Source of the DNA: Thermomonospora echinospora
GTDB lineage: Bacteria; Actinomycetota; Actinomycetes; Streptosporangiales; Streptosporangiaceae
Direction: 5' to 3'
Length of the DNA stretch: 64,000 nt
Assembly (NCBI RefSeq): GCF_900108175.1
Contig: NZ_FNVO01000009.1
Span: 38,744-102,743, forward strand
Under the pieces are notes generated by a model. That model saw only the letters and a list, made by a program, of their open reading frames with translations, was not told the DNA's origin and did no database searches. How positions within the stretch are numbered: the stretch's first letter is position 1; each line of letters begins with the position of its first letter. The position numbers were made by a program, and so were the translations under genes. Shown piece by piece: positions 42,201-51,033 of the stretch.

Positions 42201-43449
42201 ACAGATCCTCCCGCGCAGGCTCCGGCCGGCGCCGGCCGCGTCCCCCTCGCCCGGGCCGGGGCCGGCCGGACACCGCGCGCGCCGCTCCGTCGGCCGGCGC
42301 AGGCTGGTGGTGAACGGCGCGCTCACCGCGGTCCTGCTGGCCGCCGCCGCGCTGAGCTACACCGCGTTGACCGGTGACGGCGAGCAGGCCGCGCCGGCCC
42401 GTACCGCGACCGTCTCCCGCGGCACGCTGCTGGCGTCGGTGTCCGCGTCCGGCTCGGTGACCAGCGCCAGGACGGCCGACCTCAGCTTCGGTACGAGCGG
42501 GACCGTGGAGTCCATCCGGGTCAAGGTCGGCGACAAGGTGACCAAGGGCCAGGTGCTGGCCACCCTCGACGACGAGGCCGCCCAGGAGGCGGTGACCTCC
42601 GCCAAGGCCGCGCTGGACGCCGCCGCCGAGGGCGACACCGCCACGGCGTCCGGCTACTCCACCTACGTCTCCGCCAAGGCGGAGTACAACGACGCGCTGC
42701 GGCAACTGTCGGGCACCACGATGAAGGCCCCGTTCAGCGGGACGATCACCGCGCTCAACGGCACCGTCGGCGGCCCGTCCGGCGGCAGCGGGAGCAGCGG
42801 GAGCAGCACAAGCGGCGGCGGACAGGGCGGGGCCGGCGGTGGCGGTTCGAGTTCCGGTTCCGCGGGGTCCGGCTCGGGATCCGGCTCGTCCACCGGCTCG
42901 GGATTCCTGACGATCGCCGCGACCTCCCGGCTGGAGATGACGGCGAGCTTCACCGAGGCCGACATCGTCAAGATCAAGAAGGGCCGGCCGGCGACCGTGA
43001 CGTTCGACGCGCTGCCGGACGTCACCGCCTCCGGCAAGGTCGCCTCCATCGACCAGACCTCGACGACCACCGACAACGTGGTGCAGTACGGGGTGCGGAT
43101 CTCCCTGGCCGACCCGCCGTCCGGGCTGCGGCTCGGCCAGACCGGCAAGGTCACGGTCGTCACCGGCCAGGCCGACGACGTCCTGTACGTCCCGGCCGCC
43201 GCGGTCCGCACCGCCGGCGGGCGCAGCACCGTCACCGTCGTCCAGAACGGGCAGCGGACGACGACGGTGGTCGAGACCGGCCTCAGCGGGGACCAGGGCG
43301 TCGAGATCAGGTCGGGGCTGAGCGAGGGCACCACCGTCCTGCTCAACACGACCACCACCGGCGGCGGGTCGGGCGGGCGCCCCCAGTTCGGCGGCGGCAT
43401 GGGCGGCGGGCTGCCGGGCGGCGGCATGCCCGGCGGTGGGCGGCCGTGA
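42193..43449 (+). CDS. MacA-like adaptor protein
   Basis: A 418-residue adaptor. A membrane helix (about 40-58) precedes the lipoyl-like half-motif DLSFGTSGTVESIRVKVGDKVTKGQVLATLDD, which closely matches that of the divergent adaptor. Two helices, the second lipoyl half (MKAPFSGTITALNG), a Gly/Ser-rich insertion (about 190-240), the beta-barrel (ADIVKIKKGRPATVTFDALP) and a Gly-rich tail follow. It couples the ABC permease to the cell wall or substrate. The stop overlaps the ATPase GTG (GTGA). GTG 42193 has no clear ribosome-binding site. Confidence 0.87.
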   Translation: MKAQILPRRLRPAPAASPSPGPGPAGHRARRSVGRRRLVVNGALTAVLLAAAALSYTALTGDGEQAAPARTATVSRGTLLASVSASGSVTSARTADLSFGTSGTVESIRVKVGDKVTKGQVLATLDDEAAQEAVTSAKAALDAAAEGDTATASGYSTYVSAKAEYNDALRQLSGTTMKAPFSGTITALNGTVGGPSGGSGSSGSSTSGGGQGGAGGGGSSSGSAGSGSGSGSSTGSGFLTIAATSRLEMTASFTEADIVKIKKGRPATVTFDALPDVTASGKVASIDQTSTTTDNVVQYGVRISLADPPSGLRLGQTGKVTVVTGQADDVLYVPAAAVRTAGGRSTVTVVQNGQRTTTVVETGLSGDQGVEIRSGLSEGTTVLLNTTTTGGGSGGRPQFGGGMGGGLPGGGMPGGGRP

Positions 43450-44171
43450 GCGCGGCCGACGTCCCGGTCCTGGACGTCCGGGACATCACCAAGGTCTACG
43501 GCGAGGGCGAGACGGCCGTGCACGCGCTGCGCGGCGTGTCCCTCCAGGTCCGCCGGGGCGACTATGTGGCGATCATGGGCACCTCGGGCTCCGGCAAGTC
43601 CACCCTGATGAACATCCTCGGCTGCCTGGACGTGCCCACCTCCGGCCGCTACCTGCTGGACGGCACCGACGTCGGAGCGCTGAGCGAGGCCCGGCTGTCG
43701 GTGCTGCGCAACCGCAGGCTGGGCTTCGTCTTCCAGTCCTTCAACCTGATCCCCCGGATGAGCGCGCTGGCCAACGTGGAACTGCCGATGGCCTACGGCG
43801 GCGTCCCGGCGGGCGAGCGGCGGCGCCGGGCGCTGGCCGCGCTGGAACTGGTGGGCCTCGGCGACCGGGTCCGGCACGAGCCCAACGAACTGTCCGGCGG
43901 CCAGCAGCAGCGGGTCGCGGTGGCGCGGGCGCTGGTGACCGCGCCGGCCCTGCTGCTGGCCGACGAGCCGACCGGCAACCTCGACACCCGCTCCACCCGC
44001 GACGTGCTGGACATCCTGGGCCGGCTGAACGCCCGGGGCCGCACCATCGTGCTGATCACCCACGAGGACGAGGTGGCCGCGCACGCCCGGCGGGTGGTCC
44101 GGCTGGTGGACGGCCGGATCGTGGAGGACCGCCGCAACGCCCCCGCACCCGCCCTCCGGGAGGCGACATGA
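43446..44171 (+). CDS. MacB-like ABC transporter ATPase
   Basis: A 241-residue ATPase. Motifs: Walker A GTSGSGKST, Q-loop FVFQSFNLIPRM, signature [15 protein letters not shown], Walker B LLLADEPTGNLD, switch region LITHEDEVAAHA. The MacB/LolD subgroup sequence NILGCLD follows Walker A. It is coupled at both ends by 4-bp overlaps to the adaptor and the permease, so this is one tripartite-like exporter, probably for a peptide or antibiotic. Confidence 0.93.
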   Translation: MSAADVPVLDVRDITKVYGEGETAVHALRGVSLQVRRGDYVAIMGTSGSGKSTLMNILGCLDVPTSGRYLLDGTDVGALSEARLSVLRNRRLGFVFQSFNLIPRMSALANVELPMAYGGVPAGERRRRALAALELVGLGDRVRHEPNELSGGQQQRVAVARALVTAPALLLADEPTGNLDTRSTRDVLDILGRLNARGRTIVLITHEDEVAAHARRVVRLVDGRIVEDRRNAPAPALREAT

Positions 44172-45439
44172 GCTGGGAGATCCTGCGGTTCGCGCTGCGC
44201 GGGCTGGCCGCCGACAAGCTGCGCAGCGGGCTGACCACGCTGGGCGTCATGATCGGGGTCGGTGCGGTCATCCTGCTGGTCGCGGTGGGCAACGGCTCCT
44301 CGCTGCAGATCCAGGAGAACATCGCGCGGCTGGGCTCCAACACGCTGACGATCCGACCGTCCACCTCGGGCGGCGGCGGGTTCGGCGGCCCCGGCGGCGG
44401 GATGCGGATGCCCGGCGGTGGCGGAGGACAGCGGCAGTCCCAGGACACCGGCCCCCGCATCCAGGCCAAGGACCTGACCGTCGAGGACGCCGAGGCGCTG
44501 GCCGACGCCCCGTCGGTCAAGTCCGCGTCCCCGGTGGTGACCGTGCAGTCGGCCACCGCCGCCTACGAGGGCGGCAGCCACGCGATCTCCTCGTTCGTCG
44601 GCAGCGACCCGGCCTACTTCGAGACCTCCGACAGCGAGGTGGCGCGGGGCGCGGCCTTCACCGAGGCGGACGTCGACCAGGCCCGCAAGGTCGTGGTGAT
44701 CGGGACGACGGTCGCCGAGGAGTTGTTCGGCACGGTCGATCCGATCGGCAGGCGACTGGCCGTCAACGGGGTGCCGTTCACGATCGTCGGGGTGCTCAGG
44801 GAGAAGGGCTCCTCGGGGTTGCAGGACTCCGACGACCTGGCCATCGCCCCGCTGACCTCGGTACGGCAGTCGCTGACCGGCTTCGGCGGGCTGGACCGGA
44901 TCGTGGCGGCCGCCAAGGACGCCGAGTCCACCGACACGGCCGAGGCCGAGATCGCGCAGATCCTCGACCAGCGGCACGGCATCGGCGTCGGCTCCACGGC
45001 CGACTACAGCATCCAGAACCAGGCCGGCCTGCAGGAGACGGTCAGCGAGTCCAGCCGGACCTTCACCGTACTGCTGGGCGCGGTGGCCGCCATCAGCCTG
45101 CTGGTCGGCGGGATCGGCATCACCAACATCATGCTGGTCACCGTCACCGAACGGACCCGCGAGATCGGCATCCGCAAGGCCATCGGGGCGCCCCGGCGGG
45201 CCGTCCTCGGGCAGTTCCTGGCCGAGGCGACCGTGCTCAGCCTGGTCGGCGGGCTGCTCGGGGTGGCCCTCGGGGTGGTCGGCAGCCAGTTCACGATCGT
45301 CGGCGTCGATCCCGTCGTCGTCCCGGAGTCGATCGCGCTCGCGCTGGGCGTGTCGGTCGGCATCGGCCTGCTCTTCGGCGGCCTGCCCGCCGGCCGCGCC
45401 GCCGGGCTGCGCCCTATCGAGGCGCTGCGCCATGAGTGA
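44168..45439 (+). CDS. MacB-like ABC transporter permease
   Basis: A 423-residue permease of the standard four-helix MacB layout: helix 1 at about 22-44 (LTTLGVMIGVGAVILLVAVG), a large extracytoplasmic domain with a Gly-rich loop (about 68-90), then helices near 300, 350 and 385. The coupling sequence VTERTREIGIRKAIGAPRRAV and the ending GLRPIEALRHE are typical. Substrate unknown. The last 8 bases overlap the next gene. Confidence 0.92.
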   Translation: MSWEILRFALRGLAADKLRSGLTTLGVMIGVGAVILLVAVGNGSSLQIQENIARLGSNTLTIRPSTSGGGGFGGPGGGMRMPGGGGGQRQSQDTGPRIQAKDLTVEDAEALADAPSVKSASPVVTVQSATAAYEGGSHAISSFVGSDPAYFETSDSEVARGAAFTEADVDQARKVVVIGTTVAEELFGTVDPIGRRLAVNGVPFTIVGVLREKGSSGLQDSDDLAIAPLTSVRQSLTGFGGLDRIVAAAKDAESTDTAEAEIAQILDQRHGIGVGSTADYSIQNQAGLQETVSESSRTFTVLLGAVAAISLLVGGIGITNIMLVTVTERTREIGIRKAIGAPRRAVLGQFLAEATVLSLVGGLLGVALGVVGSQFTIVGVDPVVVPESIALALGVSVGIGLLFGGLPAGRAAGLRPIEALRHE

Positions 45440-46043
45440 CCACCTGGAAGAGGAGAAGTCCATGCGCAGGAGCGGCACACCGGCGGCCCCCGCCCGCGAT
45501 GCCGGGGGCGCCCCGCCCGACCCGGAGGAGGTGCTGGCCTCCTCCCCGTTCGCCGACGACGTCGAGACCGCGCTGCGGGCGGCCCCGGCCGGGCGCGGCA
45601 GGCCGTCCTCGACGCTGCTGCTGGGCGTGGCCGCGCTGATGGCGGTCGCGTTCTTCGGCGGCATCCAGGCACAGCGGCACTGGGGCGACGACGGGTCCTC
45701 CGCGATCCCGGCACTGGGCGCCGCCCAGCGGCCCGGCGGCAACCTCCCGGGCGGCCAGGCCGGCGGCCCGATGGCCGGCGGGGCCGGGGACGGCACCACG
45801 GTCGGCACGGTCAAGCTCATCAGCGGCACCACCGTGTACGTGCAGACCGCCGACGGATCCGTGGTGCCCGTCGAGACCAGCGCCGCCACGACGATCCGGC
45901 TCAGCCGGGCGGGCAAGGTCACCGACCTGAAGCCGGGCGCCACGGTCACGGTCCAGGGCGACGGCGACGACTCCGGCAAGGTGACCGCCTCCACCATCAC
46001 CGAAGGGTCCGGGCGGACCGGCCGCCCCGGCCAGGGCAACTGA
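45432..46043 (+). CDS. Membrane-anchored DUF5666-like accessory protein
   Basis: A 203-residue protein with a cytoplasmic N-terminus, one membrane helix (about 60-78), a Gly/Pro-rich linker, and a C-terminal beta-domain resembling DUF5666 (GTVKLISGTTVYVQTADG, TDLKPGATVTVQGDGDD). Start ATG 45432 overlaps the permease end by 8 bp, so it belongs to the export operon. It is probably an extracytoplasmic accessory or substrate-binding component; family function is unknown. Confidence 0.7.
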   Translation: MSDHLEEEKSMRRSGTPAAPARDAGGAPPDPEEVLASSPFADDVETALRAAPAGRGRPSSTLLLGVAALMAVAFFGGIQAQRHWGDDGSSAIPALGAAQRPGGNLPGGQAGGPMAGGAGDGTTVGTVKLISGTTVYVQTADGSVVPVETSAATTIRLSRAGKVTDLKPGATVTVQGDGDDSGKVTASTITEGSGRTGRPGQGN

Positions 46044-46054
46044 GGAGACCGACC

Positions 46055-46600
46055 ATGACCGCTTCCCGGATCACGCTGGGCGCCGCCGCGCTGGCCGCCC
46101 TGCTGACCCTCACCGCCTGCGGCGGGAACGGCGGGAACGACGACGCGACCGCCGAGCCCGGCAATGGCGACTCGGCCATGCGGGCGTTCCAGGACTGCCT
46201 GAAGGAACAGGGCGTCGAACTGCCCGACCGCGGCCCCAGGCCCTCGGGAGCCCCGCCCAGCGGACGGCCCACCGACCGGCCCGGCGGGCGGCCCACCGAT
46301 CGGCCCACCGACCGGCCCGGCGGACGTCCCGGCGGCCCCGGTATGCCGTCGATGAACGCCGAGCAGCAGAAGGCGTTCCAGGCGTGCGCGTCACTGCGGC
46401 CCTCCCCGAACGGCCGGGGCGGCGGGCTGGGCGTCGAGGCCATGACCGCCTTCCGCGACTGCATGGGCAAGAACGGCGCCCAGATCGCCGAGAACGCCCG
46501 TCCGGGCGACCTCAGGACCGACGACCCGAAGATCGCCAAGGCTCTCAAGGAGTGCCGCCCCCTGCTGCCCACACCGAGCCCGGTCCCGGCCGCGTCCTGA
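46055..46600 (+). CDS. Lipoprotein of the export operon
   Basis: A 181-residue lipoprotein. The signal MTASRITLGAAALAALLTLTACGG ends in the lipobox LTAC, with Cys 22 lipidated. After a low-complexity Pro/Gly/Arg/Asp repeat (TDRPGGRPTDRPTDRPGGRP, about 70-90) there are conserved-looking Cys-containing helices (FQDCLKEQGVEL, FQACASLRP, FRDCMGKNG). It follows the DUF5666-like gene by 11 nt and is the last gene of the operon. It may sense or bind the exported molecule. Confidence 0.75.
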   Translation: MTASRITLGAAALAALLTLTACGGNGGNDDATAEPGNGDSAMRAFQDCLKEQGVELPDRGPRPSGAPPSGRPTDRPGGRPTDRPTDRPGGRPGGPGMPSMNAEQQKAFQACASLRPSPNGRGGGLGVEAMTAFRDCMGKNGAQIAENARPGDLRTDDPKIAKALKECRPLLPTPSPVPAAS

Positions 46601-46636
46601 CCTGCCGCCCAGGTGAGAGGCCATTCGTCAGGGTCC

Positions 46637-46669
46637 GTTCATTTTTCGTCCGCCGGGCGGCCATTGACG
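46637..46669 (+). promoter_or_regulatory. Candidate PHO box upstream of the PhoX gene
   Basis: Three consecutive 11-bp units, GTTCATTTTTC, GTCCGCCGGGC and GGCCATTGACG, resemble the degenerate GTTCACC-type direct repeats bound by PhoP in Streptomyces. They lie 69-101 bp before the start of the phosphatase gene. Only the first unit matches well. Confidence 0.4.
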
Positions 46670-46737
46670 CGCTCTAGGTTGCCGATGACCGTGTGACCTG
46701 CCGGTTTTCCGGTGTAGAAGCGATGAGGTGCCCACCA

Positions 46738-48684
46738 ATGACCGCAGCGGACGTTCGCCCGATGGCGGACCCTGACGACATCAGCTCCAACCCGTCGGGG
46801 AACTCGACGTTCCAGGAAATCGTCGAGGCCCGGCTGTCGCGGCGTTCGGTGATCCGTGGCGGCACCGTGGTCGCGGCGGCCGGCTTCATCGGGGCCACGG
46901 CCGGCGTCGGCTCCGCGGCCGCCGCGCCCGCCCCCGCCCCGAAGGGACGCGGCAAGGGCGGGCGCGGGCTGCTGGGCTTCCAGGCGGTCCCGCCGAGCAC
47001 CGACGACAAGATCAAGGTCCCCGCCGGGTACACCGCCGAGGTGCTGATCCCCTGGGGCACCCCGCTGAGCTCGCGTGGCCCGGCCTGGAAAAAGGACGCC
47101 TCCAACACCGCGGCCGACCAGGCCCTGCAGGTGGGCTCCCACCACGACGGGATGAGCTTCTTCCCGCTGGGCGCGGGCCCGCTGGGCAGCCGCCAGGGCC
47201 TGCTGGTGCTCAACCACGAGTACGTGGACCAGGTGCTGCTGTTCCCGGACGGCGACGCGCAGATCACCAAGGCCAAGGTCGACAAGGCGCTGGCCGCGCA
47301 CGGCGTCACCGTCGCCAAGGTCGCCCAGGTCAAGGGCAGGTGGCAGCTGGTCGACTCCAAGTACAACCGCCGTGTCACCGGCTCGACCCCGGTGACCTTC
47401 TCCGGCCCGGTCGGCCCCGCGCACCCGGCGCTGAAGGCCAACACCAAGCCGATGGGCACGCTGAACAACTGCTCCAACGGCCAGACCCCCTGGGGCACGT
47501 ACCTGGCCTGCGAGGAGAACTGGAACAGCTACTTCGGCGCCACCGACTCCTCCTGGAAGCCCACCGCCGAGCAGGCCCGCTACGGGGTGAGCGGCGCCGG
47601 GGGCGGCTACAAGTGGCACCAGGCCGACCCGCGCTTCGACCTGGCCGCCAACCCCAACGAGATCAACCGGTTCGGCTGGGTCGTCGAGATCGACCCGTTC
47701 TCCCCGGGCTCCACCCCGGTCAAGCGCACTGCGCTGGGCCGCATCAAGCACGAGGGCGCCACCGTCACCGAGTCGCGCGGCCGGGTCGTCGTCTACACCG
47801 GCGACGACCAGGACGGCGAGTACGTCTACAAGTTCGTCGGCAGCGCCCCCTGGAAGGCCCTGCGCGCCCTGCGCAAGAACCCGCTCGACCACGGCACCCT
47901 GTACGTCGCCAAGTTCAACGACAACGGCTCCGGCCAGTGGCTGCCGCTCAAGCACGGCACCGGCCCGCTCACCAAGGCCAACGGCTGGGCCGACCAGGCC
48001 GACGTGCTGCTGCGCACCCGCCAGGCCGCCGACGCGGTGGGCGCCACCAAGCTCGACCGGCCCGAGTGGGTGGCCGTCCACCCCGACAACAAGGACGTCT
48101 ACCTCACCCTGACCAACGGCTCCGGCTGGGACAACAAGGTCAACCCCCGCAAGCCCAACCCCTACGGCCACATCGTCCGCTGGCGGGAGCGGCGCGGCGA
48201 CAACACCGCCACCTCCTTCGAGTGGGACATCTTCCTGCTGGCCGGCGACCCCGCCTACGACCCGCAGGTCACGCTGGCCCCCGAGGACGTGTTCGGCTCC
48301 CCGGACGGCATCGGCTTCGACCGCGACGGCCGGCTGTGGATCCAGACCGACGTGTCCAACTCCACCCAGAACCGTCCCGACCGGGGGCACGACAACATCG
48401 GCAACAACCAGATGCTGGCCGCCGACCCGCGCACCGGCGAGATCCGCCGCTTCCTCGTCGGCCCCCGGGGCTGCGAGATCACCGGCTTCGCGGTCGCCCC
48501 CGACCAGCGGACGATGTTCGTCAACGTCCAGCACCCCGGCGAGGCCACCACCTTCTGGCAGGCCGCCCCGACCCCGCAGAACCCGAACGCCGTCAGCTCC
48601 TGGCCCGACCACGACCCGGCGGGCCGCCCCCGCTCGGCCACCGTGGTCATCCGCAGGAAGGACGGCGGCGTCATCGGCGCCTGA
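46738..48684 (+). CDS. PhoX-family alkaline phosphatase (Tat-exported)
   Basis: A 648-residue DUF839/PhoX protein. The N-terminus has a Tat signal, RLSRRSVIRGG followed by a hydrophobic stretch ending GSAAAAPA. PhoX family blocks are visible: HHDGMSFFPLG, LVLNHEYVDQ, GTLNNCSNGQTPWGTYLACEENWN (an active-site region), GWVVEIDPF, GRIKHEGATV, YTGDDQDGEYVYKFVG and SPDGIGFDRDGRLWIQTD. These enzymes use Fe and Ca ions to release phosphate from organic esters outside the cell. ATG 46738 follows GATGAGGTG. Phosphate control through the PHO-box-like repeats is plausible. A perfect hairpin ends the transcript. Confidence 0.92.
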   Translation: MTAADVRPMADPDDISSNPSGNSTFQEIVEARLSRRSVIRGGTVVAAAGFIGATAGVGSAAAAPAPAPKGRGKGGRGLLGFQAVPPSTDDKIKVPAGYTAEVLIPWGTPLSSRGPAWKKDASNTAADQALQVGSHHDGMSFFPLGAGPLGSRQGLLVLNHEYVDQVLLFPDGDAQITKAKVDKALAAHGVTVAKVAQVKGRWQLVDSKYNRRVTGSTPVTFSGPVGPAHPALKANTKPMGTLNNCSNGQTPWGTYLACEENWNSYFGATDSSWKPTAEQARYGVSGAGGGYKWHQADPRFDLAANPNEINRFGWVVEIDPFSPGSTPVKRTALGRIKHEGATVTESRGRVVVYTGDDQDGEYVYKFVGSAPWKALRALRKNPLDHGTLYVAKFNDNGSGQWLPLKHGTGPLTKANGWADQADVLLRTRQAADAVGATKLDRPEWVAVHPDNKDVYLTLTNGSGWDNKVNPRKPNPYGHIVRWRERRGDNTATSFEWDIFLLAGDPAYDPQVTLAPEDVFGSPDGIGFDRDGRLWIQTDVSNSTQNRPDRGHDNIGNNQMLAADPRTGEIRRFLVGPRGCEITGFAVAPDQRTMFVNVQHPGEATTFWQAAPTPQNPNAVSSWPDHDPAGRPRSATVVIRRKDGGVIGA

Positions 48685-48711
48685 CCCGCCGGTCCGGGAC
48701 GTTCCCGGAGC

Positions 48712-48747
48712 GGTGACGGCGCGGCCGGGCCCGGCCGCGCCGTCACC
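48712..48747. terminator. Perfect 18-bp palindrome terminating phoX
   Basis: Arms 48712-48729 (GGTGACGGCGCGGCCGGG) and 48730-48747 are exact reverse complements, forming a very stable hairpin 28 nt after the phosphatase stop. It may work in both directions since the response regulator gene converges. Confidence 0.8.
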
Positions 48748-48811
48748 CGTCCGACGCCGCCGGGTGGCGAGGCGTCGCCGTGGCGCGGGCCTCGCCCGCC
48801 GGGAGGGGCCG

Positions 48812-48906
48812 GTGTGCCGCGTCCTGCCCGGTGTGCCGCGTCCTGCCCGGTGTGCCGCGTCCTGCCCGGTGTGCCGCGTCCTGCCCGGTGTGCCGTGTCC
48901 TGTCGG
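48812..48906. repeat. Five-copy 19-bp tandem repeat
   Basis: GTGTGCCGCGTCCTGCCCG starts at 48812, 48831, 48850, 48869 and 48888. The first four copies are identical and the fifth has changes near its end (GTGTGCCGTGTCCTGTCGG). The array stops 9 bp before the end of the response regulator gene. Confidence 0.95.
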
Positions 48907-48915
48907 CGGGTCCGG

Positions 48916-49566
48916 TCAGTACTGGGCCGGCCGGACCAGCCCGGTCTCGTAGGCGTAGATCGCCGCCTGGGTGCGGTCGCGCAGGCCGAGCTTGGCCAGG
49001 ATGTTGCTGACGTGCGTCTTCACGGTCTGCTCCACCACCACCAGCCGGGTGGCGATCTCGGCGTTCGACATGCCGTGCGCGATCAGCACCAGTACCTCGG
49101 TCTCCCGCTCGGTCAGCCCCTCCAGCCGCCGCCGGCTCGGCGCCCGCGGGCCGCCCAGCCTGGCGAACTCCGCGATCAGCCGCCGGGTCACCACCGGGGA
49201 CAGCAGCGCGTCTCCGGCGGCCACCACCCGTACCGCGTCGGCCAGCGCCCGCGCCGAGGAGTTCTTCAGCAGGAAGCCGCTGGCGCCGGCCCGCAGCGCC
49301 GCGTACACGTACTCGTCCATGTCGAACGTGGTCAGCACCAGCACCCCGGTGCTGCCGGCCAGCCGCCGGGTCGCCTCCAGGCCGTCCATCACGGGCATGC
49401 GCACGTCCATCAGCACCACGTCGGGGCGCAGCTCGGCCGCCTTGGCGACGGCTTCCCCGCCGTCCGCCGCCTCGCCGACCACCTCGATGTCGGGTTGGGC
49501 GTTCAGCAGCACCGAGAACCCCTCCCGGACCATCTCCTGGTCGTCGGCGATCAGTACCCGGATCAT
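48916..49566 (-). CDS. NarL/LuxR-type response regulator
   Basis: A 216-residue response regulator. The receiver domain has DD at 8-9, phospho-acceptor Asp 54 in VVLMDVRMP, the switch Thr in VLTTFDMDEY and Lys in GFLLKNS. The LuxR helix-turn-helix spans about 150-205 (LTERETEVLVLIAHGMSNAEIA, VKTHVSNILAKLGL). It overlaps the kinase gene stop by 4 bp, forming one two-component system. The usual target of this arrangement is an ABC-2 transporter encoded next to it; here only a remnant of that transporter survives. Confidence 0.93.
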   Translation of the reverse strand: MIRVLIADDQEMVREGFSVLLNAQPDIEVVGEAADGGEAVAKAAELRPDVVLMDVRMPVMDGLEATRRLAGSTGVLVLTTFDMDEYVYAALRAGASGFLLKNSSARALADAVRVVAAGDALLSPVVTRRLIAEFARLGGPRAPSRRRLEGLTERETEVLVLIAHGMSNAEIATRLVVVEQTVKTHVSNILAKLGLRDRTQAAIYAYETGLVRPAQY

Positions 49567-50810
49567 GCGCGCCGACCCTCCGCGTCGGGCAGCGGCAGCG
49601 TGGCCGTCACCTGGTAACCGCCGTCCGGACGCGGCCCGGCCGCCAGCTCGCCGCCCAGCATGACGGCCCGTTCCCGCATCCCGGCCACCCCGTGGCCCGA
49701 GCCGTTGGAGATCGCGGGCCGTCCGGCGGGCGGCCCGTTGGCGACCCGTACCTCCAGCCGGTCCGGCCCGTACTCCACCTCGACGCGGACGTCCGCTCCG
49801 GGCGCGTGCCGCAGCACGTTGCTCAGCGACTCCTGAACGATCCGGTACGCCGACAACCCGACCCCCGAGGACACCTGGCGGCGTTCCCCCGAAACGGTCA
49901 GGGCCACCGTCAGCCCCGCCTCCCGCACGCTGTCGGCCAGTTCCTCCAGCCCCGCCAGCGTCGGCTGCGGCCGGTGCTCCTGCTCGGCGGTCTCGTTCCT
50001 CAGCAGGCCCAGGATCCGGTGCAGCTCGTCCATCGCCGCCAGGGCGTTCGCACGGATGGTCTCGAAACCGCGGGCGAGTTCGGCGGGCGGGTCCGCAACC
50101 CGGTAGGGCGCGGCCTCCGCCTGTATGGCGACCACGGACATATGGTGCGCCACCACATCGTGCAGTTCACGCGCGATCCGGGCGCGTTCCTCCAGCAGTT
50201 CCCGACGGGACCGCTCCCGCTCGCTGATCTGCTGCTGCCGGGCCAGCCTGCGCATCGCCTCTCCGCGTCCGCGCAGAGCACCGGCCGCCACCAGCGCGGC
50301 GCCGGCCAGCAACACCGGCTCCAGCAGCCCCGGAAACTCCTCCCGCCTCGGCAGCTCGGCCGACAGCACCACCCCCGCCGCCACCGTCAGCAGCCACATC
50401 TCCACCAGGACCCGGGGCCGCACCCGCAGTCCGACCAGCGCCAGCACGCACAGATGGACCGCCAGCGAAGGCCCCGTCCACAGCGGCCCGCCCGCCAGGG
50501 GACGGACGGACGCGGCCGACAGCGCCGTCACCACGACCATCGCCAGCGAGAGCCACCAGCCGGCCATCGGCCAGTACAGGCAGACCAAGAGCGCCAGCGC
50601 GTGCGTGATCCCCAGCACCGCCGCCTGCTCATTGGCCAGGCCGTAGTCCATCAGCAGCGTGTGCCAGGAGAACCCGGCCAGCATCACCGCCAGCGCCCCC
50701 ACCAGCACATGCGGCGCCCAGCCCGTCCCTGGGGACAGCGGCAGCAGCGGGCCCACCGCGTTGGGGGCGAGGTCGTCCCACCCCGCCCGCGCCACCCGGC
50801 GAACTCCCAT
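49563..50810 (-). CDS. NarL-type sensor histidine kinase
   Basis: A 415-residue kinase. Five or six membrane helices with short loops fill about residues 30-180, so it has no large sensor domain and probably senses membrane stress or a small lipophilic signal. The HisKA_3 motif is ERARIARELHDVVAHHMSVV with His at about 217; the ATPase part has SLSNVLRHAPGADV (N box) and GSGHGVAGMRERAVMLGG (G box). ATG 50810 follows GAAGGGGTGGC and is preferred to TTG 50831. It overlaps the response regulator gene. Confidence 0.9.
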   Translation of the reverse strand: MGVRRVARAGWDDLAPNAVGPLLPLSPGTGWAPHVLVGALAVMLAGFSWHTLLMDYGLANEQAAVLGITHALALLVCLYWPMAGWWLSLAMVVVTALSAASVRPLAGGPLWTGPSLAVHLCVLALVGLRVRPRVLVEMWLLTVAAGVVLSAELPRREEFPGLLEPVLLAGAALVAAGALRGRGEAMRRLARQQQISERERSRRELLEERARIARELHDVVAHHMSVVAIQAEAAPYRVADPPAELARGFETIRANALAAMDELHRILGLLRNETAEQEHRPQPTLAGLEELADSVREAGLTVALTVSGERRQVSSGVGLSAYRIVQESLSNVLRHAPGADVRVEVEYGPDRLEVRVANGPPAGRPAISNGSGHGVAGMRERAVMLGGELAAGPRPDGGYQVTATLPLPDAEGRRA

Positions 50811-50862
50811 CGCTGCCACCCCTTCAGCCAAGCACGCCGGACGACCGCGGCGAAGCGCTCGC

Positions 50863-51033
50863 TCACGCGTCCCTGCGCCGCAGCATGACGGCCGCCAACG
50901 CCAGCAGGACCGCGCTGTAGCCGCACACCAGGCCCAGCGACGGCCAGCCGCCGATGCTCCCCACCTGGTACGACGGCCCGTCCATGGCCGTCCGGTCGCC
51001 GTACCGCTTGCCCGGCTCCCTGACTTCGATCAT
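50863..51033 (-). pseudogene. Remnant ABC transporter: ATPase start fused to ABC-2 permease end
   Basis: The 56-codon frame begins MIEVREPGKRYGDRTAMDG, the standard start of an ABC ATPase before Walker A, and then continues SLGLVCGYSAVLLALAAVMLRRRDA, the standard last helix and tail of an ABC-2 permease. Everything between, normally about 1.5 kb covering ATPase core and most of the permease, is missing. The in-frame junction indicates a single internal deletion between the two genes. It cannot transport. It lies immediately upstream of the two-component genes on the same strand and may now serve only as a leader peptide. Confidence 0.75.

Noticed and set aside
43793..46039. Long minus-strand frame opposite the MacB-like operon
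   Set aside because: Opposite three genes with complete motifs and coupled starts; no homology visible.
48812..48906. Possibility that the 19-bp array is a CRISPR
   Set aside because: Units are directly adjacent with no spacers and no cas genes are present.
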